A program made the position numbers and the translations under genes. This document shows positions 17,282-25,641 of a stretch of 64,000 bases of DNA, piece after piece. A model generated the notes under the pieces. That model had not been told where the DNA came from and did no database searches. It saw only the letters and a program-made list of their open reading frames with translations. The number at the start of each line of letters is the position of its first letter. The first letter of the stretch is position 1. The DNA comes from Alphaproteobacteria bacterium (GTDB taxonomy: Bacteria > Pseudomonadota > Alphaproteobacteria > TMED109): contig JAJDWH010000010.1 in the NCBI GenBank assembly GCA_022825705.1, forward strand, positions 248,001 to 312,000, written 5' to 3'.

Positions 17282-18259
17282 CTACTCTGCAACGCTCGAA
17301 GCCTCTTGCGTACGGCTGCGAAGAGCTTTCCAGCGTGCAACGTTCCGATTGTGCTGCCGCAGCGTTGTCGCGAACGCATGGCCTCCGGAGCCGTTGGCGA
17401 CGAAATAGAGGTCGTTGGTTGTCGCCGGACGCGTGGCGGCGTCGATGGAGGCGCGGCCCGGAATTCCGATCGGTGTCGGCGGAAGGCCCCGTATCCGGTA
17501 CGTGTTCCAGCGATGCGGACGTTTCAGGTCGGCCTTCGAGAGTTTCCGCGAAGAGTCGGGGTCCATGCCGTACAGCACCGTGGGATCCGACTGCAGGCGC
17601 ATGCCACGGCGTAGCCGATTGACGAATACGGCGGCAATCCGGTGCCGCTCCGATTCCTGCGCGGTCTCCGCTTCGATCATGGAGGCCAACACGAGCGCCT
17701 CTTCCGGTGTGCGGTACGGGAGGTCGGAACTGCGTCGCTCCCACGCGGTCGCCAGTATTTCCGTCATCCTGGTTTGGGCCCGGTCGACGATTGCGCTCCG
17801 GGGCGAGCCGCGCCGAAAGAAATAGGTGTCGGGAAACAGCGAGCCTTCCGGCGGCATCGTCGCGAGCGAGCCGGTCAGCAATTCGTTCCGTTGCAGCAGG
17901 GCCACCGCCTGGCGGACAGTGATGCCTTCGACCAACGTGATCCGATGCAGCACGGATTCGCCGCGGGCCATGGTGTCGGCAACCTGCCACATCGATGCGC
18001 GAGCCGGGTAGGCATATTCGCCGGCCTGCAGGCGACGCCCTACCCCGGTCAGGCGCAAGCCCGCTTCGAACAGCACCGCCGAACGAATGACGCCGGCGCT
18101 TTCGAGACGCGATGCGATCCCGTTCAGCGAGGTGCCCGGAGCCACAACTACCGTGGTGGGTTGGGCATGTGGTCCGTCGATCTGAAAGGCCGAGTACAGC
18201 AGCGCGGCTGCGAGGACCGAGGCCAGCAATCCGGCAGCAACGAGCCATCGGCCCGGCAT
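17282..18259 (-). CDS. mltG: Endolytic transglycosylase MltG (YceG family)
   Basis: 325 residues from the ATG at 18259, five bases after the fabF stop; an upstream in-frame start would run into fabF. One N-terminal membrane helix (about 4-25) is followed by a LysM-like region (VVVAPGTSLNGIASRL) and the YceG domain with LVEGITVRQAV, PEGSLFPDTYFF, ASMIEAETAQESER containing the likely catalytic Glu, and LQSDPTVLYG. MltG cleaves nascent glycan strands at the inner membrane and so sets chain length. The location after acpP-fabF is typical for alphaproteobacteria. Confidence 0.93.
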   Translation of the reverse strand: MPGRWLVAAGLLASVLAAALLYSAFQIDGPHAQPTTVVVAPGTSLNGIASRLESAGVIRSAVLFEAGLRLTGVGRRLQAGEYAYPARASMWQVADTMARGESVLHRITLVEGITVRQAVALLQRNELLTGSLATMPPEGSLFPDTYFFRRGSPRSAIVDRAQTRMTEILATAWERRSSDLPYRTPEEALVLASMIEAETAQESERHRIAAVFVNRLRRGMRLQSDPTVLYGMDPDSSRKLSKADLKRPHRWNTYRIRGLPPTPIGIPGRASIDAATRPATTNDLYFVANGSGGHAFATTLRQHNRNVARWKALRSRTQEASSVAE

Positions 18260-18263
18260 GGGA

Positions 18264-19532
18264 TCAGTCGGCGCGGCCGACGATGAGTGATGCGTTGGTC
18301 CCGCCAAACCCGAACGAGTTCGAAAGCGCGGCCCGCACTGGGCGGTCCCTTGCTGCATGCGGCACCAGATCAAGCCCTTCGGCTCCGGGGCACGGGCGGT
18401 CGAGATTCAGCGTGGGCGGGACGGCACCGTGCACCACCGCCAGCAGGGCGTAAATCGTTTCAACGGCGCCGGCTGCTCCCAGGAGATGCCCGATGGAAGA
18501 CTTGGTCGAACTGATCGATACGTCGGCTGCCCGGTCGCCAAACAGGCGTCGGATGGCTCCGAGCTCGATCTCGTCGCCCAAGGGTGTCGACGTCCCGTGT
18601 GCGTTCAGGTAATCGATGTCCGCAGGCGTCATGTCGGCGTCCTCGAACGCCGCCCGCATGCTGCGGTATCCGCCGTCGCCGTCGGGCGCCGGCGCCGAGA
18701 TGTGGTGCGCGTCCCCCGACATGCCGTAGCCCTTGATTTCACCGTAGATCCGCGCTCCGCGCGCGCGCGCGTGCCCAAGCTCCTCGAGCACCACGACGCC
18801 GGCGCCTTCTCCCATGACAAACCCGTCACGGTCCTCATCCCACGGGCGCGAGGCGCGCTCCGGCGCATCATTGAAATTAGTGGAGAGTGCCCGCATGGCG
18901 GCAAATCCGGCAATGCCTAGCCGGCAGACCGATGCTTCCGCGCCGCCCGCCACCATGACGTCTGCCATTCCCGTGCGGATGATCCCGGTGGCGTCGCCGA
19001 TCGCATGCATGCCGGTCGCGCAGGCCGTCACCACCGAGTGATTGGGGCCCCGAAAACCATAGCGAATGGATACTTGCCCCGATGCGAGATTGATGAGGCT
19101 AGACGGAATAAAGAACGGGGTGATGCGGCGCGGTCCCCTTTGTTCGAGCACGACCGACGCCTCATAGATCGACTGCAGGCCGCCGATCCCTGACCCGATC
19201 ATGACGCCGGTCCGGTTGCGCGCTTCGGTCGCCCCCTCGGCCGGCGACCAGCCGGAATCCTGAATCGCTTCGTCGGCCGCCGCGATGGCGTAGAGGATGA
19301 AAGGGTCGACACGCCTCCGGTCTCGAGCCGGCATCAGGGCATCGAGGTCGAGGCCGTCGCTCGCATCGGCACCTGGAACCTGTCCGGCAACCCGGCACGG
19401 GAGATCGTCGGTGTCGAATCCGGTCATCGGGCCGAGCCCCGATTCACCCGCCAGCAACCGCCGCCAATTGGCTTCGGTTCCAACAGCCAGTGGCGTGACC
19501 AGGCCAACCCCGGTGACGGCGACTCGTTTCAT
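18264..19532 (-). CDS. fabF: 3-oxoacyl-[ACP] synthase II FabF
   Basis: 422 residues. The catalytic triad of condensing enzymes is present: Cys171 in VTACATGMHAIGD, His312 in NAHGTSTPLGD and His349 in SSTKSSIGHLLGAAG, with Lys344. It elongates acyl-ACP with malonyl-ACP in type II fatty-acid synthesis. It is 21 bp downstream of acpP and 4 bp upstream of mltG in one operon. Confidence 0.95.
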   Translation of the reverse strand: MKRVAVTGVGLVTPLAVGTEANWRRLLAGESGLGPMTGFDTDDLPCRVAGQVPGADASDGLDLDALMPARDRRRVDPFILYAIAAADEAIQDSGWSPAEGATEARNRTGVMIGSGIGGLQSIYEASVVLEQRGPRRITPFFIPSSLINLASGQVSIRYGFRGPNHSVVTACATGMHAIGDATGIIRTGMADVMVAGGAEASVCRLGIAGFAAMRALSTNFNDAPERASRPWDEDRDGFVMGEGAGVVVLEELGHARARGARIYGEIKGYGMSGDAHHISAPAPDGDGGYRSMRAAFEDADMTPADIDYLNAHGTSTPLGDEIELGAIRRLFGDRAADVSISSTKSSIGHLLGAAGAVETIYALLAVVHGAVPPTLNLDRPCPGAEGLDLVPHAARDRPVRAALSNSFGFGGTNASLIVGRAD

Positions 19533-19553
19533 GCAGGTGTCCCGCGAGAGCGG

Positions 19554-19790
19554 TCAGCTCACCTGTTGTTCGATGTACTGGATTGCGTCCTGAACGGTCA
19601 CGATCTTCTCTGCTGCATCGTCGGGGATTTCGCAGCCGAATTTCTCTTCGAATGCCATGACCAGCTCGACCGTGTCGAGACTGTCAGCACCCAGGTCATC
19701 GACAAAACTTGCATTCTCGGTGACTTGCTCCAATTCGACGCCGAGATTTTCAACGACGATGTCTTTGACGCGCTGCGCGATATCGCTCAT
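19554..19790 (-). CDS. acpP: Acyl carrier protein
   Basis: 78 residues, acidic, with the phosphopantetheine serine Ser37 in [13 protein letters not shown]. It carries acyl chains on 4'-phosphopantetheine for fatty-acid and lipid A synthesis. It lies 246 bp after fabG and close before fabF, so it probably has its own strong promoter as well as read-through. Confidence 0.96.
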   Translation of the reverse strand: MSDIAQRVKDIVVENLGVELEQVTENASFVDDLGADSLDTVELVMAFEEKFGCEIPDDAAEKIVTVQDAIQYIEQQVS

Positions 19791-20036
19791 AGCAAAAATC
19801 CGTCAGGTGGGTTGAGGTTGGGGACAAGAGGACATAGCGCGACTGGCGCATCCGCGCCAGCCCACTGAGCCCGAGCCCAGCATCGCCTCGTTACCATACT
19901 TCCGCCGGGATGCAAGCACCGGGGCTGACAGGGCCCGAACCGGGCGCCCCCGGCCCGGCGGCCGACCCTGCGCATCCCGCTGACGCCGGTGCTGCGGCCC
20001 GGCAGCGCCCGGCCCGGCCCGGCGGGTCACCCGTGT
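19791..20036. other. GC-rich spacer between fabG and acpP
   Basis: About 246 bp on the minus-strand operon path, unusually rich in GGCCCGG-type runs near 19930-20030. It probably holds a separate acpP promoter near its low-coordinate end and may form strong RNA structure. No gene was recognised. Confidence 0.35.
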
Positions 20037-20768
20037 TCATCCCAAGCCACCAGCGATCGTCAGCGTTTGACCAGTCACATAGCCGGCTTCATCCGATGCC
20101 AGGTAGACCGCTGCGGTGCCGATGTCCTCCGGCGAACCGAACCGGCCCATGGGTACTCTCGCCAGGGCGTCATCGCGGACCGCTTCCGGCAAGGCGTCGG
20201 TCATGGCGGTCTCGATAAATCCCGGCGCGAGACAGTTTACCGTGATGCCGCGAGTCGCGACCTCAAGGGCCAATGCCTTTGACATCCCGATCAAACCTGC
20301 CTTTGACGCCGCGTAGTTGGCCTGGCCTGGATTGCCCAGCAGGCCAGAAACCGACGAAATATTGATGATTCGCCCGGAGCGGCGGCGCATCATGCCGCGG
20401 AGCGCGGCCCGAGTAAGTCTGAACGCGGCCGTCAGGTTCACGTCGAGAACAGCCTGCCAATCATCATCCTTCATTCGCAGTGCCAACCCGTCGCGGGTGA
20501 TCCCGGCATTGTTCACCAGCACGTCGATGGGACCGAGCGCGGCTTCGGTTTCCTTCACCACTGCACCGGCGTCGCCCCCGCCCGCGAGGTCTGCCACGAC
20601 AACGTGTGCACGCTCTTCGAGGCGGTCGGCCAGATGGCGAAGGGCGGTCTCGCGGGTACCGCTCAGCGCAACCGCCGCACCGGCACGATGGAGGGCCTGG
20701 GCGATGGCGGTACCAATGCCGCCAGAAGCACCGGTCACCAACGCGACCCGATTGTGGAGATCGAACAT
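20037..20768 (-). CDS. fabG: 3-oxoacyl-[ACP] reductase FabG
   Basis: 243 residues of the classical SDR fold: TGASGGIG cofactor motif at 12-19, NNAG at 86-89, catalytic Ser in NISSVSG near 138-141, Tyr152 and Lys156. It reduces 3-ketoacyl-ACP with NADPH. It starts 19 bp after the fabD stop. Its place between fabD and acpP supports FabG over other SDRs. Confidence 0.94.
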   Translation of the reverse strand: MFDLHNRVALVTGASGGIGTAIAQALHRAGAAVALSGTRETALRHLADRLEERAHVVVADLAGGGDAGAVVKETEAALGPIDVLVNNAGITRDGLALRMKDDDWQAVLDVNLTAAFRLTRAALRGMMRRRSGRIINISSVSGLLGNPGQANYAASKAGLIGMSKALALEVATRGITVNCLAPGFIETAMTDALPEAVRDDALARVPMGRFGSPEDIGTAAVYLASDEAGYVTGQTLTIAGGLG

Positions 20769-20787
20769 CTGCGGTTCCTCCGCTCCG

Positions 20788-21735
20788 TTACAGGACGCGC
20801 AACAGTGCTTCCAGGTCCTCTGGCTCGGCCACGTTCATCGTTTTGAAACTTCGATCGATTCGTCGGGCCAATCCGGCGAGTACCGCTCCTGGTCCGACTT
20901 CGATCAGCGTCCCGACCTCGGCCTGACGCAGCCGCTCCATGGATTCCCGCCACCGCACCCGGCCGGTGACCTGGGCGACCAGAAGGTTGCGGATGGATGC
21001 GGGATCGTCCATCAGTTCGCCGCTGACGTTGGCGATGACCGGGAGGGCTGGCGGTCGGATCGTCTGGTCGGCCAGCGCCGTTCGCATCTCCTGTGCGGCT
21101 GGCTCCATCAGGGCGCAGTGGAAAGGGGCGCTGACCGTCAGGCGGATGGCGCGCCGGAAACCGTGCTCCCGGGCCATTGCAGCGGCCCGGTCAACGGCGG
21201 CTGCGGCGCCGGACACGACAACCTGGCCAGGTGCGTTGTCGTTACCGATTTCCAGCACGTCGCCTTCGGCGGCAGCGGCGATGAGTGCATCGGCGCCTGC
21301 GAGGTCGCCGCCGACGAGAGCCGCCATCCCGCCTTCGCCGACAGGGACTGCCGCCTGCATGGCTCGTCCGCGCCGCCGGACCAGCCGCACGGCGTCCGCA
21401 AGGGGAAATGCGCCTGCGGCGGTAAGCGCGGTGTACTCCCCCAGGGAATGACCGGCCACGTACTTGGCGGCGCTGGCGATGCTCACGCCGCCCTCCCGCT
21501 CCATCACGCGCAGCAGGGCCAGGGAATGGGTCAGCAGCGCCGGCTGAGCGAATTCGGTTCGAGTGAGGTCGGTGTCAGGTCCCTCGAAGGCGAGTCGCGA
21601 CAGCGCGAACGACAATGCGTCATCGACCTCTTCCCAGGTCTCAGCCGCGGTCGGGAAGGCGTCCCGCACCGCGCGTCCCATGCCGGGCGTTTGCGATCCC
21701 TGGCCGGGAAAAATGAACGCGCGTGCGGTTGACAT
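20788..21735 (-). CDS. fabD: Malonyl-CoA:ACP transacylase FabD
   Basis: 315 residues from the ATG at 21735; the 67 codons open upstream are low-complexity and not family-like. Motifs are GQGSQ at 11-15, catalytic Ser97 in GHSLGE and His207 in APFHCALM. It loads malonyl groups onto ACP. It is the first gene of the fab operon, and its upstream region is divergent from the SprT-like gene. Confidence 0.94.
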   Translation of the reverse strand: MSTARAFIFPGQGSQTPGMGRAVRDAFPTAAETWEEVDDALSFALSRLAFEGPDTDLTRTEFAQPALLTHSLALLRVMEREGGVSIASAAKYVAGHSLGEYTALTAAGAFPLADAVRLVRRRGRAMQAAVPVGEGGMAALVGGDLAGADALIAAAAEGDVLEIGNDNAPGQVVVSGAAAAVDRAAAMAREHGFRRAIRLTVSAPFHCALMEPAAQEMRTALADQTIRPPALPVIANVSGELMDDPASIRNLLVAQVTGRVRWRESMERLRQAEVGTLIEVGPGAVLAGLARRIDRSFKTMNVAEPEDLEALLRVL

Positions 21736-22096
21736 GGCTTCGGCTGCGGTTCCGATTGAGTCGGCGGGGTCGCGAGGATACAGGGGGAAAGCTTTACCGG
21801 TGACCCGGTGGCAAAGCGGCCGACCGACAGTTGGACTGCGGGCGGTCCGACCTGCCGCATCAGCACGGCCGGCGGCGCGCCGGGCGGGCCATTCGGAACG
21901 CGGTCGGGCCGATCCGTTGCACGAGGCTGAGAGCAATGTACACTCGCCCCAAATCGAGGAACCCGGTCATCGGCAGTAGAAGGACAGTCAGGTAGTCGCG
22001 TTACAAGTGGTCACAACACGTCAGTTACCGACGATGCGTAGGTCAGTTTTCGGTTGAAGGTTACGATTTGGTTTCGAAAGGTGCGTCCCGCACGCA
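21736..22096. other. Divergent intergenic region between fabD and the SprT-like gene
   Basis: About 360 bp that must hold both promoters. The part from about 21940 to 22096 is visibly more AT-rich than its surroundings and contains several TTAC/GTAA and GGTTAC-like words, as expected for promoter DNA. On the minus strand a TACATT word near 21937-21942 could be the fabD -10 element. I could not settle -35 elements or any FapR/FabR-like operator. Confidence 0.4.
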
Positions 22097-22861
22097 ATGG
22101 ATACGATTGATGCTTTGAAGGCCCGGATTTCACCGGGCGACCCCGTAGATTTCTCTTACAGAAACAGTCAGATCGCCGGGCGCGTCGTGTCGCTCGGACA
22201 GAAGTGCGCCGTGGTCCGCTGCGATCGCGGCAAGCAGTACCGGGTCCCCTACGACCGCGTCCGGCTGCGTGGTCCGGGCAAGGACCATTCCGCAGCGGAG
22301 GGGCGCGCCCTACGGCGCTGCCGGGCGCTCTTGGACCTGCACGGCCTCAGTGCGAACGGGTGGACTGCAAGACTTGACGAATCGCGTTCCCGAGCAGGCG
22401 CCTGCAACTTCACGAAGAAGCGCATCTTGCTGTCCAGGCTCTACGTGCGGGTGGCGGGCGAGCCGGAGCTGGATGACACGATCCTCCACGAGATCGCCCA
22501 TGCGCTGGTGGGCCCGCACCACCACCATGATGCGACCTGGCGAGCCAAGGCCCGTGCCATCGGATGCTCGGGCGACCGCTGCCACACGCTGCAGTTCAGC
22601 CCGCCGCGGTGGATCGTGGCCTGCGCCGCCGGCTGTTTTACACGCTCGGCGCATCGCCGCCGCCGCCGCGCCGTCTGCCGTCGTTGCGGCGGCCCGATCA
22701 CGTGGCGCGCCTGGGACGGGGAACCGGCGCATGAACCGACCGTTTCCCGCCCCCGGGAGGCTGCGGCGAAGGGGTTGCTTTCGCGCGAGCCGGAACGGGC
22801 GCCGAGTGTCCCAAGCGGCGCTTTCCCCGAGCAAGGCGAGTTCGACTTCGCGACGCGTTGA
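22097..22861 (+). CDS. SprT-like zinc metalloprotein
   Basis: 254 residues. The zinc-peptidase motif HEIAH is at 131-135 followed by HHHHD at 141-145. A C-terminal zinc-ribbon is suggested by Cys176, Cys180, Cys194 and Cys197 (CXXXC and CRRC). The first 60 residues form a small basic beta-rich region (DPVDFSYRNSQIAGRVVSLGQKCAVV) that looks like a nucleic-acid or chromatin-like binding module. SprT-like proteins are related to Spartan proteases that degrade DNA-protein crosslinks; the bacterial role is not established. The C-terminal 50 residues appear disordered. Confidence 0.8.
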   Translation: MDTIDALKARISPGDPVDFSYRNSQIAGRVVSLGQKCAVVRCDRGKQYRVPYDRVRLRGPGKDHSAAEGRALRRCRALLDLHGLSANGWTARLDESRSRAGACNFTKKRILLSRLYVRVAGEPELDDTILHEIAHALVGPHHHHDATWRAKARAIGCSGDRCHTLQFSPPRWIVACAAGCFTRSAHRRRRRAVCRRCGGPITWRAWDGEPAHEPTVSRPREAAAKGLLSREPERAPSVPSGAFPEQGEFDFATR

Positions 22862-23121
22862 CAGCGAGGTGATGCGCTTCCTGACGTTCCGGCGTCGGGC
22901 GGCGGAGCTGATGGGTTGATGGATGCGGCACGTGCCGCGGACGCGCTCCTTGCGTCCCGGCCGATGCCGCGAACCGCTTCGGTCCGGGCCGCGCAGGGGA
23001 GGATCCGGCGTTTGCCAGCAGCAATGGGTCTGTCTATGGTCTGACGGCGCACCCTCGGGTTGCGGTGGACACGTTTTCGACTCCGCCTCTACGGGCGGGG
23101 GGCGTGCCCGGTGGTTGGCAG
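22862..23121. other. Leader region of the rpsF operon
   Basis: 260 bp ahead of rpsF. A small hairpin is possible, CCGCC at 23083-23087 with GGCGG at 23094-23098, about 25 bp before the start codon. S6:S18 autoregulatory leaders exist in many bacteria upstream of rpsF, but I cannot show the specific consensus here. Confidence 0.3.
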
Positions 23122-23664
23122 ATGCCGTATTACGAATCCGTTCTGATTGCTCGGCAGGAAATTGGTGGCGGCGACGCCGAGCGGCTTGGCGAACATTACG
23201 AAGAACTCCTGAGCAAGGAAGGCGCCAGCGTCGTCCGGCGTGAGTACTGGGGACTGCGGCGGCTGGCCTACCGCGTTCGCAAGAACCGTAAGGGTCACTA
23301 CCTGATGTTCCACGTGGACGGGCCTGGGCCAGCGATTCAGGAATTCGAGCGTCAGCTCCGAATCGATGAGAACGTCGTGCGCTACCTGACGATGCGGCTT
23401 GACCAGCTGCCCGAGGGCCCGTCGATCATCATGAAGGCGCGGGCCGAGCGCGAGGAACGGCGGGACCAGGAAAGCACGCGCAGAGAAGCCGAACGGCAGG
23501 CCGCGGACGCGGCCAGCGGCGATACGGATGCGGCGGAATCCGAGGCGAGCGGGGAATCCGGTAAGCCGGAGGAGGCTGAACCGGCTCCGGATGCAAATGC
23601 TGCCGGCTCAGAGCCGGAGGCCAGCGTCGAGCCCGACGGCGAGTCGAAAGGAGAGGAGCAATGA
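23122..23664 (+). CDS. rpsF: 30S ribosomal protein S6 with a long acidic tail
   Basis: 180 residues from the ATG at 23122 (MPYYESV is the usual S6 start). The S6 domain occupies about 1-100 ([35 protein letters not shown]). The tail, about 105-180, is dominated by Glu, Asp and Ala, well beyond the 95-135 residues of most S6 proteins, though long tails are common in alphaproteobacteria. The stop overlaps the rpsR start (ATGA). S6 binds S18 on the platform of the 30S subunit. Confidence 0.95.
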   Translation: MPYYESVLIARQEIGGGDAERLGEHYEELLSKEGASVVRREYWGLRRLAYRVRKNRKGHYLMFHVDGPGPAIQEFERQLRIDENVVRYLTMRLDQLPEGPSIIMKARAEREERRDQESTRREAERQAADAASGDTDAAESEASGESGKPEEAEPAPDANAAGSEPEASVEPDGESKGEEQ

Positions 23665-23927
23665 GCGAGGACCAGTCGACTGCGGCGCGGCCGTCAGGCG
23701 GCCCTCGCCGGACGTTCTCCCGGCGACGCAAGAGTTGCCCGTTCTCGGGGGCCAATGCCCTGGAGATCGACTACAAGGACGTCAAGACTCTCCAGCGTTT
23801 CCTCTCCGAGCGCGGCAAGATCGTGCCGAGCCGGATCAGTGCCGTGTCGGCCCCCAAACAGAGGCAGTTGGCACGCGCTATCAAGCGGGCGCGCATCCTG
23901 GCGCTGCTCCCGTTCGTGATTCGATAA
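23661..23927 (+). CDS. rpsR: 30S ribosomal protein S18
   Basis: 88 residues with the S18 signature: a basic N-terminus [15 protein letters not shown], then [23 protein letters not shown] and the closing [12 protein letters not shown]. It forms a heterodimer with S6 in the 30S platform. It overlaps rpsF by four bases and precedes a DUF2232 membrane protein by 22 bp. Confidence 0.96.
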   Translation: MSEDQSTAARPSGGPRRTFSRRRKSCPFSGANALEIDYKDVKTLQRFLSERGKIVPSRISAVSAPKQRQLARAIKRARILALLPFVIR

Positions 23928-23949
23928 GGACATTTGGCTTCTGAGCCGC

Positions 23950-24882
23950 TTGGGCAAGCCGGAGCACCTCGCGCTCGGTGTGGTAGCGGGCGCGCTCAGC
24001 GCGGCCCTGTTCGCCAGCGCCCTGGCCGATTCGGGAGGCCTAGCCGCCGTCTTTCCGGTGCATTTCACGTCGTTGCCGATCCTGTTTGCGAGCGTGAGCT
24101 TGGGCGCTGCGCCATTCGCCGCAGCTTGTGCGACCGGGGTGCTCGGGGTTGCCGTCGGATCGGGTGCCGGGTTCTACGGCGGATTGATCTATATGGGCAT
24201 TCATCTGGTGCCCGTTGGCCTGATCTACCTCCGGCTCCACTTCGCCAAGCAAAGCCCGGACACGCCGGGCTTCATCGGCCGACTGGTGTGCGAACTCACG
24301 GTCCTCGCAGCGGTGGCGCTGCTGATCATCCTGGCGGGCGCAGCATTTGACGTATCCCGGTTGACCGAAGACGTTGCGGTCGCCTTCGGCAAGCTGCTCG
24401 GGGCAGCCGCCCCGGACGTTCCAACCGATGCCCGCGAGGCGTTCGTCACGGAGCTGGTCCGCTATTTCCCCGGCTTCGTGGCGGTCTGGTGGCTGCTCTC
24501 GCTCGTCGTGTGCGCCGTGCTGGCGCAGGCGGCTGCCCGCCGGTTCGGTATGGCCCGCTTTCCGACCCCCCCGTACCGGTCGTTCGACGTGCCGGTGTGG
24601 CTCGTGGGGCTTTTCCTGGTGACGCTGCTCCCTGCCGCGTTGCTGCGCGGCAACGTCGCCTCCGTGGCAGGATCATTTGCATTGCTCTTCGGGACCCCGT
24701 TACTCTTGCAGGGATTGGCCGTCATCCACACGGTCAGCCGCTCATGGCCGGGCCGCAGGCTCCTGCTATTCGCCTGCTACGGATCCTTGATCTGGCCTTT
24801 CGCCCCCCTGGCCTGGGCCCTCGTCACAGCGCTCGGAGTGATCGAGCACTTCGGTCGGTTTCGTCGACCGCATCTTGTTTGA
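23950..24882 (+). CDS. DUF2232 multispanning membrane protein
   Basis: 310 residues if the TTG at 23950 is the start; a later start is possible. About eight hydrophobic helices are evident, including VVAGALSAALFASALA near the N-terminus and LVGLFLVTLLPAALL. Length and position between rpsR and rplI match the DUF2232 (YybS-like) proteins found at this spot in alphaproteobacteria. The molecular function of the family is unknown. It is probably co-transcribed with the ribosomal genes. Confidence 0.85.
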   Translation: MGKPEHLALGVVAGALSAALFASALADSGGLAAVFPVHFTSLPILFASVSLGAAPFAAACATGVLGVAVGSGAGFYGGLIYMGIHLVPVGLIYLRLHFAKQSPDTPGFIGRLVCELTVLAAVALLIILAGAAFDVSRLTEDVAVAFGKLLGAAAPDVPTDAREAFVTELVRYFPGFVAVWWLLSLVVCAVLAQAAARRFGMARFPTPPYRSFDVPVWLVGLFLVTLLPAALLRGNVASVAGSFALLFGTPLLLQGLAVIHTVSRSWPGRRLLLFACYGSLIWPFAPLAWALVTALGVIEHFGRFRRPHLV

Positions 24883-24891
24883 GAGTGAATC

Positions 24892-25608
24892 ATGCAGGTC
24901 ATACTGCTCGAAAGAATTGGCAACCTGGGCAACCTCGGTGACACCGTGGATGTTCGGCCTGGCTACGCGCGGAACTATCTGTTGCCACAGGGTAAGGTGC
25001 TGCGTGCGACCCCCGAGAACGTCCGCCGCTTCGCGGAGCAACGCGAAGAGATCCTGGCTGCCAACGCCGCCCGCCGCGAAAGTGCCGAGGCGACGGCCAA
25101 GACGTTGCAAGACCTGTCGATTGTCGTGATCCGGCAGGCAAGCGAGCGGGGCGTTCTCTACGGTTCCGTCAGCGCACGGGACATTGCACAGGAAGTTGGT
25201 CGACAGGCCGGCAAAATCGACCGGCACATGGTGCGGTCCGAGGGCACCATCAAGATGCTGGGTGTCCACATTGTGGAAATTGCCCCGCATCCCGAAATTG
25301 CGGTTCCAATTACCGTCAACGTCGCCAGAAGCGAAGAAGAGGCCGTTCTTCAGGCGGAGCGCTATGCACGGGGTGAGGACGTCCTGGCTCTGGGTTCCGA
25401 CGCCGAAGCCGGCGACGAGGCAAGCGTGGACGAAATGTTCAACGATCCGACCCAGTTCCGTCCGCGGGTGCAGGAAGAGATACCCGACGAGCCGGACCCG
25501 GCGGAAGCCGAGGCCGACCGGGTCGACCGGCTACTGGACGGCGACAGGCCCCCGGAGTCTCCGGACCCGGAGGCGGTTCCGGAACCGGCTTCTGGCGACG
25601 AAGCCTGA
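24892..25608 (+). CDS. rplI: 50S ribosomal protein L9 with a long acidic tail
   Basis: 238 residues. The N-terminal L9 domain is clear (MQVILLERIGNLGNLGDTVDV, GYARNYLLPQGKVLRAT) and joins through a long helix to the C-terminal domain (RQASERGVLYGSVSARDIA). L9 is usually about 150-200 residues; the last 80 or so here are an acidic Glu/Asp/Pro-rich tail. It follows the DUF2232 gene by 9 bp. L9 projects from the L1 stalk base of the 50S subunit. Confidence 0.95.
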   Translation: MQVILLERIGNLGNLGDTVDVRPGYARNYLLPQGKVLRATPENVRRFAEQREEILAANAARRESAEATAKTLQDLSIVVIRQASERGVLYGSVSARDIAQEVGRQAGKIDRHMVRSEGTIKMLGVHIVEIAPHPEIAVPITVNVARSEEEAVLQAERYARGEDVLALGSDAEAGDEASVDEMFNDPTQFRPRVQEEIPDEPDPAEAEADRVDRLLDGDRPPESPDPEAVPEPASGDEA

Positions 25609-25641
25609 GCCCACTTAGCTAGCCACATTTGGGCAGACGAC

